Assembly (NCBI RefSeq): GCF_000185845.1
Contig: NZ_GL629647.1
Location: 2,843,509-2,907,508, forward strand
From: Segatella salivae DSM 15606
GTDB lineage: Bacteria; Bacteroidota; Bacteroidia; Bacteroidales; Bacteroidaceae
Length of the DNA: 64,000 nt
Reading direction: 5' to 3'
Position numbers and translations under genes: made by a program. Positions 1 to 9,522 of this stretch are shown here, in pieces. How positions within the stretch are numbered: position 1 is the first letter of the stretch; each line of letters starts with the position of its first letter. The notes below the pieces were generated by a model. The model was not told where the DNA came from, ran no database searches, and saw only the letters and a program-made list of their open reading frames with translations.

Positions 1-2479
1 AGTCTCCGCGTTCGAGCCAATAGTCTGTAGCAATCTGGTCTTTGATATTCATCTTTGGCGCTTTGGCAAGCACATTATAGTCTGGAAAGCTTGACATGTT
101 CATGTAAGTAAGGCTGGTTGCATTATAGATCTTATGCCCAAAGGCTCCATTTATCTGTAGAGTGACATCGAAATCTTTATATCGGAAGCCGATGTTTGAA
201 CCCAAAGTCCATTTCGGAGTGGCTTGTCCTGCAATGTAACGGTCGCCTCCATCCTCCAAGTTTACAGCCCCATTATGGTCTAAATCGGCAATCGTGTAGC
301 TGTAACTTCCATTGTCGTTAACGTGCAATCCCGTGCAATGCGGGAGATAAAATACCCCAAGTGGCTGCCCAACTACCTGATAAACGATGTTGTTATTACC
401 GCCATGAAAGCCCGCACCATTAAGCTGTCCGATGCCTAAAACGTCTGCAGCGGTGAGGTGATTACCATTATATTCGCCCGAGAGAGATATCAGTTTGTTC
501 TTCTGAATGGCGACATTCATGTTGATGTTTAGTTCCATATCTTTCCGCGATATGGGTGTAATGCCAAGACCAAACTCAACTCCGCTGTTGCTCATCTTAC
601 CGAGATTGGCCAGGAATTTATTAAAGGTGAAGGGAGGAACTGGCACGTCATAGAGGTATAACATGTTGGTAATCATGCTGTAATAGTACTCGGCAGTGAA
701 GACGATTCGATTGTTAAGTAGAGATAAATCCGTACCAATGTTAAATGTACTACGCGTTTCCCACTTTAAGTTTGGATTCGTATTGCGGAATTCTCCGAAT
801 GTAGTTGTTGGCGAATCTCTAAAGCTGATCACTCCCGTTGGACGCAAAAGAGCCATTGAATAATAGGAGTCGATGCCACCTTGGTTACCACTTTGTCCAT
901 AGCCCACACGCACTTTCCAAAGATTAACGACATTGGTGAGTGGCTTGAAAAAGGGTTCTTGGCTTACAATCCAAGCCGTTGCAACTGATGGAAAGAAGCC
1001 CCATTTGTTGTTTTTCCCAAATAAACTACTGCCATCTGCACGCAGATTGAGGTCTAAAAGATAACGATTCATCAGCGAATATCCCACACTTCCCATCACA
1101 GAAACAAGTGCGGGATCACTATATTCTGAGCCAGTTCCCCCATAAGGACGAAGCGAACCAGCGGCTAAATTGTTATATCCGATGTCATTAGTTGTAAAGC
1201 CTTTCACTGTTGTCCAAAAGCCTTTGCGCTGACTTTTCTGGTATTCCATCATACCACTTGCCTTGAGTTTGTGCACACCCCATTGTTGATTATACTCTAA
1301 AGTGGCATTACCGAGCCACTCTTCACTCTTGTGTTCACCGCGAAAAGCCTGTCCTTGTGCCCATACCCAAGTAGGGAAATACGATGCATTTTCAAGCGAA
1401 TTATAACTATAACTGCCAAATAAGAGCAGATGAAGTGACGGAGAAAGTTTGAAGTTTAGACCCAAATGGGTGTTGAAAATCATGTTCTGTTCGTGGTCTT
1501 TCTTCCTCATTTCAGCCAGTGGAGAGGCTATCTGACTCGCACTACCATTGCGATCCCATCCGCCCTGTGCATTCATTCCTTCAGGGAAAGTGGGGTTTTG
1601 TGTGGCAGCACCATAAAAGAGTTTCTGTTCATCGGCAATGTATTTGTTGTGTTGTGTCGCACCAAACACGCCAAAATCAATTTCTAACAACTTGTCGAAA
1701 GCACGTTGTATGAGGTCAAATTTGGCTGTAAAGTTACGCCTTTCTGTAATCTTTACCACCATCTCATGCTGCATTACACCCACCGAAGCGCGATAGTTTC
1801 CGTCGTTTGTACCACCACTAAAGGCGATGTGATGCTTCTGAACGAAGCCTGTTCTCGTAATAGCGTCTTGAAAATTAGAATCATATCCGCCGTCAACCAC
1901 ACTGAAACCAAGTTGTTTTGCCGTACGAATATAGTCGTGAGCTGATAGCATTTTCAACTTATTATACTTCGTTTCAAACCCTATATTGCCGTCATAACTG
2001 ATGTGAAACAGGTTGCCATAGCCCTTTTTCGTAGTCACCTGAATGACTCCCGCGGCTCCCTTTGCACCATATTTTGCCGTCTCTGTGGCATTCTTTAGAA
2101 TCACAAAGCGCTCTATATCGGCTGGATATACCATGGAAAGTGTGGCTAAATCGCTATAAACTCCATCGATAATGACGAGTGGATCATTGCCTCCTGTGAG
2201 CGAAGTTGTACCTCTTACGCGCACACTATTGAGTTGAGCCATGCGGTTTTCTCCTGAAGAAATGCTCACGCCTGCAGCCTGACCATTGAGTGCATTCAAT
2301 ACGTTTGTGACCAAACTTTTATTGATTTGTCGGGCAGTAATGATGTCTATGGGCCCTTTTGTGGTGTTAGGCACGAGGCGTTTTATGTCGATCGAGTCTG
2401 CCAGTTTTTTCTTCTTATAAGCCCAAGTGGGTGAGGCTATTAGCAAGAACGATGCAATGAGCGGATACAGAAGTTTCAT
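1..2479 (-). CDS. SusC/RagA-family TonB-dependent outer-membrane receptor (partial, 3' end off the left edge)
   Basis: The minus strand reads 826 open codons from an ATG at 2479 to the window edge, so the C-terminus is missing. Residues 1 to about 25 are a signal peptide ending in SPTWA. The plug domain follows almost at once (VRVRGTTSLTGG near 95, then LVIIDGV and AKYGAKGAAGVIQVTTKKG), then a long beta-barrel typical of the SusC family, which imports glycans or peptides across the outer membrane with a SusD lipoprotein and TonB energy. A susD partner would lie further left, outside the window. The usual N-terminal carboxypeptidase-like regulatory domain of about 80 residues is absent. The substrate cannot be read from the sequence. 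The family call is secure. Confidence 0.93.
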   Translation of the reverse strand, partial: MKLLYPLIASFLLIASPTWAYKKKKLADSIDIKRLVPNTTKGPIDIITARQINKSLVTNVLNALNGQAAGVSISSGENRMAQLNSVRVRGTTSLTGGNDPLVIIDGVYSDLATLSMVYPADIERFVILKNATETAKYGAKGAAGVIQVTTKKGYGNLFHISYDGNIGFETKYNKLKMLSAHDYIRTAKQLGFSVVDGGYDSNFQDAITRTGFVQKHHIAFSGGTNDGNYRASVGVMQHEMVVKITERRNFTAKFDLIQRAFDKLLEIDFGVFGATQHNKYIADEQKLFYGAATQNPTFPEGMNAQGGWDRNGSASQIASPLAEMRKKDHEQNMIFNTHLGLNFKLSPSLHLLLFGSYSYNSLENASYFPTWVWAQGQAFRGEHKSEEWLGNATLEYNQQWGVHKLKASGMMEYQKSQRKGFWTTVKGFTTNDIGYNNLAAGSLRPYGGTGSEYSDPALVSVMGSVGYSLMNRYLLDLNLRADGSSLFGKNNKWGFFPSVATAWIVSQEPFFKPLTNVVNLWKVRVGYGQSGNQGGIDSYYSMALLRPTGVISFRDSPTTTFGEFRNTNPNLKWETRSTFNIGTDLSLLNNRIVFTAEYYYSMITNMLYLYDVPVPPFTFNKFLANLGKMSNSGVEFGLGITPISRKDMELNINMNVAIQKNKLISLSGEYNGNHLTAADVLGIGQLNGAGFHGGNNNIVYQVVGQPLGVFYLPHCTGLHVNDNGSYSYTIADLDHNGAVNLEDGGDRYIAGQATPKWTLGSNIGFRYKDFDVTLQINGAFGHKIYNATSLTYMNMSSFPDYNVLAKAPKMNIKDQIATDYWLERGD

Positions 2480-2511
2480 TTTAGGGCGTAATCTTATTCA
2501 TGTTTATAGTG

Positions 2512-2519
2512 CAAATATA
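2512..2519 (-). promoter_or_regulatory. -7 promoter element of the SusC gene
   Basis: TATATTTG on the minus strand matches the Bacteroidota -7 consensus TAnnTTTG and lies 32 bases before the SusC start codon. It sits just after the terminator hairpin of the upstream gene, so the two transcription units are insulated from each other. Confidence 0.55.
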
Positions 2520-2524
2520 ATAAA

Positions 2525-2560
2525 AAAAGGAGAAGTTCCACACTTCTCCTTTTATTTTTT
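2525..2560 (-). terminator. Rho-independent terminator of the FMN-binding protein gene
   Basis: A 12-bp perfect inverted repeat (AAAAGGAGAAGT with a 5-nt loop) is followed by a T run on the minus strand, 20-odd bases after the stop codon at 2582. Confidence 0.85.
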
Positions 2561-2581
2561 TTGAGCTTTTATGGCTCAATA

Positions 2582-2983
2582 TCATTTATTCTTGTTGTAA
2601 TAGGCTAAGCCAAGAGCCACATTTTTCTTTAAGGCTTTCGATGAATATGTAGCTCCACTAACGCCGTCTACATCCATTTTGGCAGCCTTTGAAACGCTTT
2701 TCCCAGTAAATTCTGACAATAAAGCCTTCGCCTTATCAAAGAATTTAGGCGTTTCATGATTAGGAAGTGTTTCGATTTTCGCAATCTTATTCTTCACAAT
2801 GAATATCTTAACAGGGGTTGTTCCCTTAAATCCTTTGACATTCTTACTTAGTAATTCTGTGTTGATTACCGTCGTATCGTTATCCTTTGTCATGATGTTT
2901 TCGCTTGGCATAGCACTCATCATGATGGCTACCATCGCACAAATGGTGATGGCTGTCAATAGCCCATTCATTCTCTTTTTCAT
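2582..2983 (-). CDS. Exported FMN-binding domain protein
   Basis: This protein of 133 residues has an N-terminal hydrophobic signal or anchor (about 1-25) and a single FMN_bind domain (about 50-130). The motif DGVSGATYS near residue 106 matches the ApbE-dependent flavinylation signature, in which the threonine of SGAT carries covalently attached FMN. Proteins of this kind act as extracytoplasmic flavin electron carriers or as small modules of larger redox chains. No redox partner is adjacent, so the electron donor and acceptor are unknown. The gene stands alone, with its own TAACTTTG promoter and a strong terminator. Confidence 0.85.
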   Translation of the reverse strand: MKKRMNGLLTAITICAMVAIMMSAMPSENIMTKDNDTTVINTELLSKNVKGFKGTTPVKIFIVKNKIAKIETLPNHETPKFFDKAKALLSEFTGKSVSKAAKMDVDGVSGATYSSKALKKNVALGLAYYNKNK

Positions 2984-3018
2984 TGTTTTTGTCCTTAAAT
3001 AAACTAATAATAGGGCTG

Positions 3019-3026
3019 CAAAGTTA
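3019..3026 (-). promoter_or_regulatory. -7 promoter element of the FMN-binding protein gene
   Basis: TAACTTTG on the minus strand, 35 bases before the ATG at 2983, matches TAnnTTTG. Confidence 0.6.
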
Positions 3027-3370
3027 GCAAATTAAAATGAAAAGTGAAAGACTTTGCGTGAAGAATTTGTGTTTTTGGCGCTACTTCGACGGTGTAAACA
3101 GGGGCTGATTTATATGAAATTATGCGACAAAAAGATGACTTTATGGTGACGAATTCCCCCTAACTTCTATGCAAATACAGGCATAGTGCAAAGTGTGTTA
3201 AAAGTTATCGCGATTATTTACAAATGCTTTTGCACAACCAACGAATTTAGAACGCTCGATACTTTCTGTCTGAAAACACGCCGTTTTTCATCATTTCATA
3301 ACCTATTATATATTAGGTAGTTGTGAGAAATCAATCGAAAGACGAGGTCATGACATGTGAGAAGATGATG

Positions 3371-3480
3371 CTATTTCAGTCGTTTTATGCTGTCATCTCT
3401 ATCGTTTCATCGACTCATCTCAGGCAAATTGGCGTGTGATTTGCGTCATTTTGCACAACAAAGAGGCTCATTTTTTATGA
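3371..3480. repeat. 22-bp-period intergenic array, copy A (5 units)
   Basis: This lies in the 729-base gap between the FMN-binding gene and the end of the DUF2339 gene, where no gene is seen. Units start at 3371, 3393, 3415, 3437 and 3459, exactly 22 apart, and weaker units may extend the array on either side (3349, 3481). Unit heads read CTATTTCAGTC, TCATCTCTATC, TCATCTCAGGC, TGATTTGCGTC and CAAAGAGGCTC. The rest of the gap shows nothing definite apart from a 9-bp inverted repeat (3621-3656) near the DUF2339 stop. Confidence 0.65.
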
Positions 3481-3712
3481 AAAAGTGAGGTGGAGCGCGA
3501 TTTTATCCCTGTTTTTTGTCGTTTTATTCTGTAGATGATGGGTTGGCGAAGTGTTAAATATTGGGATACAATCTTTACAGCATCAGCCTGCTAATGCTGT
3601 GAACTTCCACCTCCTTTGAAGGCTGAAAACCATGACATTTTATGCCCTTTTCAGCCCCATAAGCTTTCATGCACCTGGCGTCTTATTGCCCAATGCAGCA
3701 TGGTTTGCTCGC

Positions 3713-6220
3713 TTAGAAGAGCACATCTTTAAGTTTTTGATAGAGGAAAGAAAGCATTAGCAACAGCAAACCGAGGCTGATGAAGACCACAATCTTGCCA
3801 AGTGCTGCCATCGACCACACGTCGATAAGGATTAATTTGCCTAAAACGATGCCGAATTCAGCCAAACTTACCATTCTCACCTCCTTGCTCTTGCTACGCA
3901 TTCCAATAACCATGAGGATGAAAGCAGCCAGTCCCAACGAGAGGGAGAAGCCTGCATCGAAGCTCGGATTGTAGAAAGTGAGCAGCAGAAGTCGGGCACC
4001 TGTGAGCCACACGAGAGTTGAAAGGGCTGCAAAGACAGAGCGAGTGAGATGATTTTCCCATTGTAATGATGCCATTTTCTGAATGACATAAGCCATCAAT
4101 ATTACGACAGTTAGCGTTGAAATCCATTGCAAAGCCAAGACCGATGGCAGGCGGAATGCATCACCACTCCATATATTTAGCATATAGATAAAGGTGATGG
4201 CGCAGAGCAAAATGACATAGGCCAGCTTATATTTTCTAACTTTGAATCGGCGATGCAGCAACAAAGTGCCGACCAAAAGCATGGTGGTTATCGTCAGCGC
4301 ACTGGCAGCATTGGCTGTAAATTCATTCAAATTGGCTGTAAATTCATCAGAGAACGCGATATAAACGAAGAAGAAACCTATCGCATAGGCAATGACATTG
4401 CATGGTGTAAAGCGTAGCAGACGGCGGCCTTTGCTAAAGAGTCGTCGGTTGCGTTGCATGATGATAGCAGCTAAGAACGAGCAAACTGCAAACGTAAATA
4501 ACGATAGGAAGTGGCTGTTCAGAAACATCTTAAAAGCAAAAATCCCATGATCTGAGTCTTGAAATACTCCCAATGTCAAGCAAAGAATAAAGGAAAGAGC
4601 GGCTAATACTGCTGCAGTGCATTCATAAATGACTGATTTCTCTTTCGTAAAGAGCCATAACAGCAATACGGATTCAGTGGACCAAGTGATGAGAATGGCT
4701 GAACTATTGAACAATAATGGCACACCTATCGATGCAAAAGCTATCGTAAGGGCGAGCATAAAGTTGCGTAATGTGTCGTGACCTGATATGCGAAAGCGCA
4801 AGAAGAGATAGAAAACAAGATATACAATCGCAATGAAGAACGACAAATATCCGGTTTCTTTACTTCCAAATGCAATCTCCTCGATGAGGTAACCACCATA
4901 AAGTAGATAGGCAAAACCATTCAATGTGATGACCGACAAGAGCCCTTTTCTGATGCCTCCGCCGTAAGTTGATTGCATGATGAGGCGCACAGGAATCAAG
5001 AAAATGAAGAAGAATAGGGTGGCAAAGCCTAATAAAATGGAGAAGAGATGTGGGGGAGTAGGGAATAAATCGCTTTCTATGACCGTCTGCAGGAGGATGA
5101 AATAGGTGAAGACAAAAGCCACAATAGGCAGTAATCCCCATTTTTTATATAGGGCAAGTACAAACATTCCGAGGTTAAGAATGCTGAGATAGGTTTGTAA
5201 AACAATGATGTTTCCGGTGTCAGAACTAATGATAAAGGGTGCAATAAAGCCTCCGATGAGGGCTGTTACGGCTAATTCGAGGCGATTATAGCGTATGGAA
5301 ACCGCCGCCATAAATATCGTTGTGAAGCACAAAATGACGAAAGCTGCGGTCTGAGAGAACAGCTGATAGTAGTGGAAAGCAATGGAAACCGTGAGATAGA
5401 ACACTGCAAAGGCGCCACCGGCGAGCAGTGAACTCAGCGTGTAATAGCGTTTGTGAATCCATTGAGCCACGCCAAGCATGGCAATACCCACGCCAAATCC
5501 CAAGATGGTGCGAGCCACTTCATTGATCCAGTTCTGGTCAATGGCATACTTAACAAAGTAGGCTATGCCGAGAATAAAGACGAGAATACCAATCTTTCCG
5601 AATAGATTTTCGCCGATGAATCGTTCAAAATTCGTCGTCATCACCTTTGAATCATCGGATGACGGAGCCTGCGCCGTGGTGTGAGCAGGTTGGATTGGAG
5701 TCGTTTTTGCAGTCTTGTCGGTGGTTGTTTGGACAGCAATAGGGTCGGTGTGTGGCTTATTTGAAGTGGTGATTGCAATGGAAGAAGGTTTGCTTTGCGT
5801 AGTAGCTACCTCTTCGTTTGCAATGGTTTGTTTTTCTTTTGCAGGCTTCTGATTTTCAGTTTCAGTAGTTTTCACGGCAACAGCGATGGTTGGTGGCTGT
5901 TCAATGCGTTGCTCAATAGTGGCTGTTTTGACAGCTTCGTGTGGCTCGTTGCCCTTTTCTTCTGTCGCGGTTATAGGCGAAACGGATTGTGCAGAAGGTG
6001 TATTTGCATCGGTTTCTACCACCTTTGCAGTCGTTTCTTCCGCCACTTTATCATCAGTTTCAACGGATTTGAAAGCAGCGTTCTTTAGTGTAGACAACTC
6101 CGATTGAATAGCATCGAGTGACTTGTTGATATCCGAGAGTCGCTGAAGGATAATGAGTGTGAGTAGTGCAAAGCCGATTACAGCAAGCAAAGGCAATACA
6201 ATGATTATGTCAAAATTCAT
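3713..6220 (-). CDS. DUF2339 polytopic membrane protein
   Basis: The 835-residue product begins with a membrane segment (about 5-25) and a short coiled coil (SDINKSLDAIQSELSTLKN). A Thr/Ala/Lys-rich low-complexity linker follows (about 50-185), then a very hydrophobic body with many transmembrane helices. This layout matches the DUF2339 family of predicted membrane proteins, whose biochemical role is not known to me. It is a single gene with no close partner. A 9-bp inverted repeat lies about 60-90 bases past the stop. Confidence 0.85.
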   Translation of the reverse strand: MNFDIIIVLPLLAVIGFALLTLIILQRLSDINKSLDAIQSELSTLKNAAFKSVETDDKVAEETTAKVVETDANTPSAQSVSPITATEEKGNEPHEAVKTATIEQRIEQPPTIAVAVKTTETENQKPAKEKQTIANEEVATTQSKPSSIAITTSNKPHTDPIAVQTTTDKTAKTTPIQPAHTTAQAPSSDDSKVMTTNFERFIGENLFGKIGILVFILGIAYFVKYAIDQNWINEVARTILGFGVGIAMLGVAQWIHKRYYTLSSLLAGGAFAVFYLTVSIAFHYYQLFSQTAAFVILCFTTIFMAAVSIRYNRLELAVTALIGGFIAPFIISSDTGNIIVLQTYLSILNLGMFVLALYKKWGLLPIVAFVFTYFILLQTVIESDLFPTPPHLFSILLGFATLFFFIFLIPVRLIMQSTYGGGIRKGLLSVITLNGFAYLLYGGYLIEEIAFGSKETGYLSFFIAIVYLVFYLFLRFRISGHDTLRNFMLALTIAFASIGVPLLFNSSAILITWSTESVLLLWLFTKEKSVIYECTAAVLAALSFILCLTLGVFQDSDHGIFAFKMFLNSHFLSLFTFAVCSFLAAIIMQRNRRLFSKGRRLLRFTPCNVIAYAIGFFFVYIAFSDEFTANLNEFTANAASALTITTMLLVGTLLLHRRFKVRKYKLAYVILLCAITFIYMLNIWSGDAFRLPSVLALQWISTLTVVILMAYVIQKMASLQWENHLTRSVFAALSTLVWLTGARLLLLTFYNPSFDAGFSLSLGLAAFILMVIGMRSKSKEVRMVSLAEFGIVLGKLILIDVWSMAALGKIVVFISLGLLLLMLSFLYQKLKDVLF

Positions 6221-6330
6221 CTATTTGTTTGTTGTTTCGTTGGTAAAGATAATCATTCTCCTATGGAATTTCCCCTCCTTCCATGTTAATGTTTATGAAT
6301 TTAGTATGAAAATATCAAATGAAGTGATAT

Positions 6331-6366
6331 AAAAAAGCCTCTCCAAACTTGTTTTTCGGAGAGGCT
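6331..6366 (-). terminator. Rho-independent terminator of the glycosidase operon
   Basis: AGCCTCTCC and GGAGAGGCT form a 9-bp perfect stem, followed on the minus strand by a run of six T. It lies about 80 bases after the stop of the GH128-like gene. Confidence 0.85.
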
Positions 6367-6445
6367 ATTCAATGAAAAAATTATGTTATTTCTTTTTAAT
6401 CATGATTGTTATAGTTGTTATTAGGTGTGTAGTTAATATGTTATG

Positions 6446-9400
6446 TTATTTACGTATGACCTTTTGTGTACTTCCATCTGCATATTTTATGATGTTCAAT
6501 CCACGCTGCAGGGTAGGACGTTTAACCCCCTCGGTGCTATAGATTGTGGCAGTACCCATGCCTTTTTGTGAGGAATTGTATCTTATTTTATGTAGACCAA
6601 GGGTCTTTTTATCCCCAATTTGCTCTATCATTACATAGTCAAAGAAGAGGAAAGGATGCTTATCTGATGTTGTGTTTGCAGCCTTATAACCTAATGAAAT
6701 CGTGATAGGAGTGGACTCGTTAATCGTGAATTCGGGGAGTAATCTCTCTGTCCATGTCCCCACGTTAAACCGATTTTGAGTGTCATAAACAAAGGGATTA
6801 TCTTGTATTTTATAGCCACATCGGCTTGCAATTTCAGTCTCATCATTAGCTGCATTGTATACAGAATAGCTGATGCGATAAGTCCCTTTAGGTAGTTGAA
6901 TGCTCTGTTTGTAGCAGGCTTCTGCTCCCCATCCCTGAACAATTCCTAAGCAACCGCCTGATGTTTCGCCGTAAGTGTTGTTGTCAGGGGATGTTATTTT
7001 ATTGAGCTTTTTAGGGTTTTTAAAGCTAAAAACAGCACTCGAACCATAATCAGCATGGTTATCTGTTGTCCAGTTTGTAGCCATATAATGATTTGAAGCA
7101 CCATTGCTGACGTCATGGTTTTGGAAATCTTGCTCAATATCGAACCCTGGATTATGCATGAATTTCTCTGTAACATCACTGTAAACTGCCTCATATCCTG
7201 CATCATCTACCTTGCTAAGATCTGCTTGTTCCACTTTAAAATAATCGTAGAAATAATAGGGATTGTTTGTTGAGGTGGTATTTCCTGCAATGAAACCTAA
7301 GGATAAAGTTACGGTTGTTTCTTTCATTAGGGTAACTGGAATAAAGTTAATCACGTTCCATTTCCCTGCTTCTAACGAAGTGTAATCACTATAAACAAAG
7401 GCATGAGAACCTATTTTATAGCCGCAAAGATTACTTGTTTCAGTCGCATTTCCTGCATTAAATACGGCATAAGAAAAGCGATATGTGCCTGCCGGAAGCT
7501 TGATTTTTTGCGTATAACAGGCTGGCGTGTTCCAACCTTGACTAATGCCTAAGGCTCCACCTACATTGGTGTTGTCGGCATTAGTCAATGGAACTTGCTT
7601 TTTGTTTAACTCTTGTCCGCTTGCAATTCCAAACACTCCACTGCATCCAAGGTTACTATTGTTCGTGGTTTTCCAGCCATTTATGGCTTGATGTTTATCC
7701 GTTCCAGTTGGCAAACTGACTGAAAATTCCTGCTCATCATCAAAGTTTGCATTCACAACATAATTGGATGTAACATCTTTCCAAATGGCTTTCTTTGAAA
7801 CAATAAGTATCGTTTGAGGCTCATTTAGACATGGTTCACTCTTCCCAACAGGGTAAATTGCAATGCGATATTTGTTTGTTCCGTTAGGCGCTTCATCTAT
7901 ATAAGAATACGAACTGCCATAAACTGAATTTGCATCACGCAGAGAAATATTAGCGATATGACGATATTCTTCTTCTCCCGGACGCTGACACAGCACGACA
8001 ACTGAATCTACCATGTCGCCATTGGGGTCGTTCCAAGTCAGTTTTACCTCATTAGTTTCATTTAAAAGTGAGGCGTTAAAGTCTGTTGCAGGACGGTAAA
8101 CCACCTTTGGAATGTATTCATTCTTGCGATTAAATGCCAGGGGTTCGTCCATGTTTGCATAGTATTTACCTAACATCGACAATGTATCGGCTTCATTTCT
8201 CGACCAAAGACTCGTGCGTTTCTCGCTATCCCAATAGTAGTATCGCTCCACAATAGGATTCGAATTCAGCTTTTCCAGGATGGGACGCGTACCATCATAG
8301 AGTGCCTTTTGAGCCCGCTGAGAGAAATCATTGGCATCTTTGACAAGGTGAAATATGCCTTGTCCGCTCCACCATGCACCCCAAACCCATTCCGAAATCC
8401 ATATAGGTCGCTTGCCATATCGGTTGCTTATGTTCGTGAGATTATTGAATTGGCCTTGATTCCAATAACAATGTAGGTCAATAATATCGCATCTCCACCC
8501 TCTGGCATCTATCGAATCAAGGAAGGCTTGCAAATGATTCATCGAACCATCATGTGAAGATTCTGAGCAAAGACGCAATCCCGTGCGCATCACTTCCTGC
8601 CAGTTTGCGAGTACGGTTGCTACATCTTGCGGATGATCATCAGACGGATTACCGGGTTCATTGTTGTTCTTGCTATGGCAAGCCCAGCTCACTTTGCCAA
8701 TTGTTGATATGCTGGGATAGCCTTCATAGATATGATTGGGAACACATTCCATGTCAGGAAGCAAGTTATGTCCCTCGTTCCAACCAAATCCTGAGGTAGC
8801 GTTTACTAAGTCAAGATATTTATATTCCGTGCTGGCTGCATTGCCTTTCTTCGCATCTTGCCACTTAAAGAGTCGATAAGAAGAAACCTTTGAGGCCATG
8901 TTTTCAGGCAGATTCATTTCCAAATCCTCTTTATCGGCAATGAAACAACGGCTATATCCCCAACCTTCTACACCCAAAGCGAACGTCACCATATAGCCTC
9001 TTTTCAGCTTGAATGACATGATTTTGTTGTTCAAAGTGCCTTCCGTTAGCGACTTCATAAAGCCTTCTCCGTTGTGTCCTTCAGTGTAATCATTGCATGA
9101 TTTACCGTTGAAATTCCGACCCGAATAACACATTAGAGGACGTATTTCCTTGTCATAAGGCAAGATGATTGAGCCTCTTCCATACATCTTAACCTGGCAG
9201 TTTTGCCCATCAGCTGCCGCACTTCCTTTTATGGTTATATGTGAAATCCAGTCCTTAAGTACGCGTGATGGCTTAATTTCTCGAAGGATAACTGCGGCAT
9301 GTTCAGTGTTTTCTATGTCAACAGAACCCTCATTTGTAAATGGGATTTTATCGGTAATAACATAGTCTTGTGCCTTGTTGACGGTTATTTTTCCTTTTAC

Positions 9401-9505
9401 TTGTGGCGTTTCAACAATCTCGTTAGCCGCTAATCCGTGGTGAGCGAGCATGAGAAATGCCGCAACAGCCATCCATTTTCGATTTTTCTTGGTAAGTGTG
9501 TTCAT
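6446..9505 (-). CDS. Secreted multi-domain glycoside hydrolase, GH128-like catalytic core, with tandem C-terminal modules and a T9SS-type tail
   Basis: The 1019-residue product has a signal peptide (1 to about 26, ending HHGLA). Residues about 230-430 resemble the glycosyl hydrolase catalytic-core family related to GH128 (clan GH-A). The likely acid/base is E283 in NNEPGN and the likely nucleophile is E372 in WISEW, with H345 and Y347 between them. A fibronectin-III-like stretch (about 465-570) follows. Two homologous modules (about 585-760 and 784-965) share GISQGW/GIVQGW, LPAGTYRFSY/LPKGTYRISY and GYKI, as expected for carbohydrate-binding or beta-sandwich repeats. The last 45 residues (IYSTEG, RGLNIIKYADG) look like a type A T9SS sorting domain. 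The gene follows the GH43 gene by 17 bases. The substrate is not identified; beta-1,3-glucan is only a family-based guess. Confidence 0.82.
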   Translation of the reverse strand: MNTLTKKNRKWMAVAAFLMLAHHGLAANEIVETPQVKGKITVNKAQDYVITDKIPFTNEGSVDIENTEHAAVILREIKPSRVLKDWISHITIKGSAAADGQNCQVKMYGRGSIILPYDKEIRPLMCYSGRNFNGKSCNDYTEGHNGEGFMKSLTEGTLNNKIMSFKLKRGYMVTFALGVEGWGYSRCFIADKEDLEMNLPENMASKVSSYRLFKWQDAKKGNAASTEYKYLDLVNATSGFGWNEGHNLLPDMECVPNHIYEGYPSISTIGKVSWACHSKNNNEPGNPSDDHPQDVATVLANWQEVMRTGLRLCSESSHDGSMNHLQAFLDSIDARGWRCDIIDLHCYWNQGQFNNLTNISNRYGKRPIWISEWVWGAWWSGQGIFHLVKDANDFSQRAQKALYDGTRPILEKLNSNPIVERYYYWDSEKRTSLWSRNEADTLSMLGKYYANMDEPLAFNRKNEYIPKVVYRPATDFNASLLNETNEVKLTWNDPNGDMVDSVVVLCQRPGEEEYRHIANISLRDANSVYGSSYSYIDEAPNGTNKYRIAIYPVGKSEPCLNEPQTILIVSKKAIWKDVTSNYVVNANFDDEQEFSVSLPTGTDKHQAINGWKTTNNSNLGCSGVFGIASGQELNKKQVPLTNADNTNVGGALGISQGWNTPACYTQKIKLPAGTYRFSYAVFNAGNATETSNLCGYKIGSHAFVYSDYTSLEAGKWNVINFIPVTLMKETTVTLSLGFIAGNTTSTNNPYYFYDYFKVEQADLSKVDDAGYEAVYSDVTEKFMHNPGFDIEQDFQNHDVSNGASNHYMATNWTTDNHADYGSSAVFSFKNPKKLNKITSPDNNTYGETSGGCLGIVQGWGAEACYKQSIQLPKGTYRISYSVYNAANDETEIASRCGYKIQDNPFVYDTQNRFNVGTWTERLLPEFTINESTPITISLGYKAANTTSDKHPFLFFDYVMIEQIGDKKTLGLHKIRYNSSQKGMGTATIYSTEGVKRPTLQRGLNIIKYADGSTQKVIRK

Positions 9506-9522
9506 GGAGTCTTCGCCGTTAA

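Noticed and set aside
3621..3656. 9-bp inverted repeat after the DUF2339 gene as a terminator
   Set aside because: The stem has an 18-nt loop and no T tract on the minus strand.
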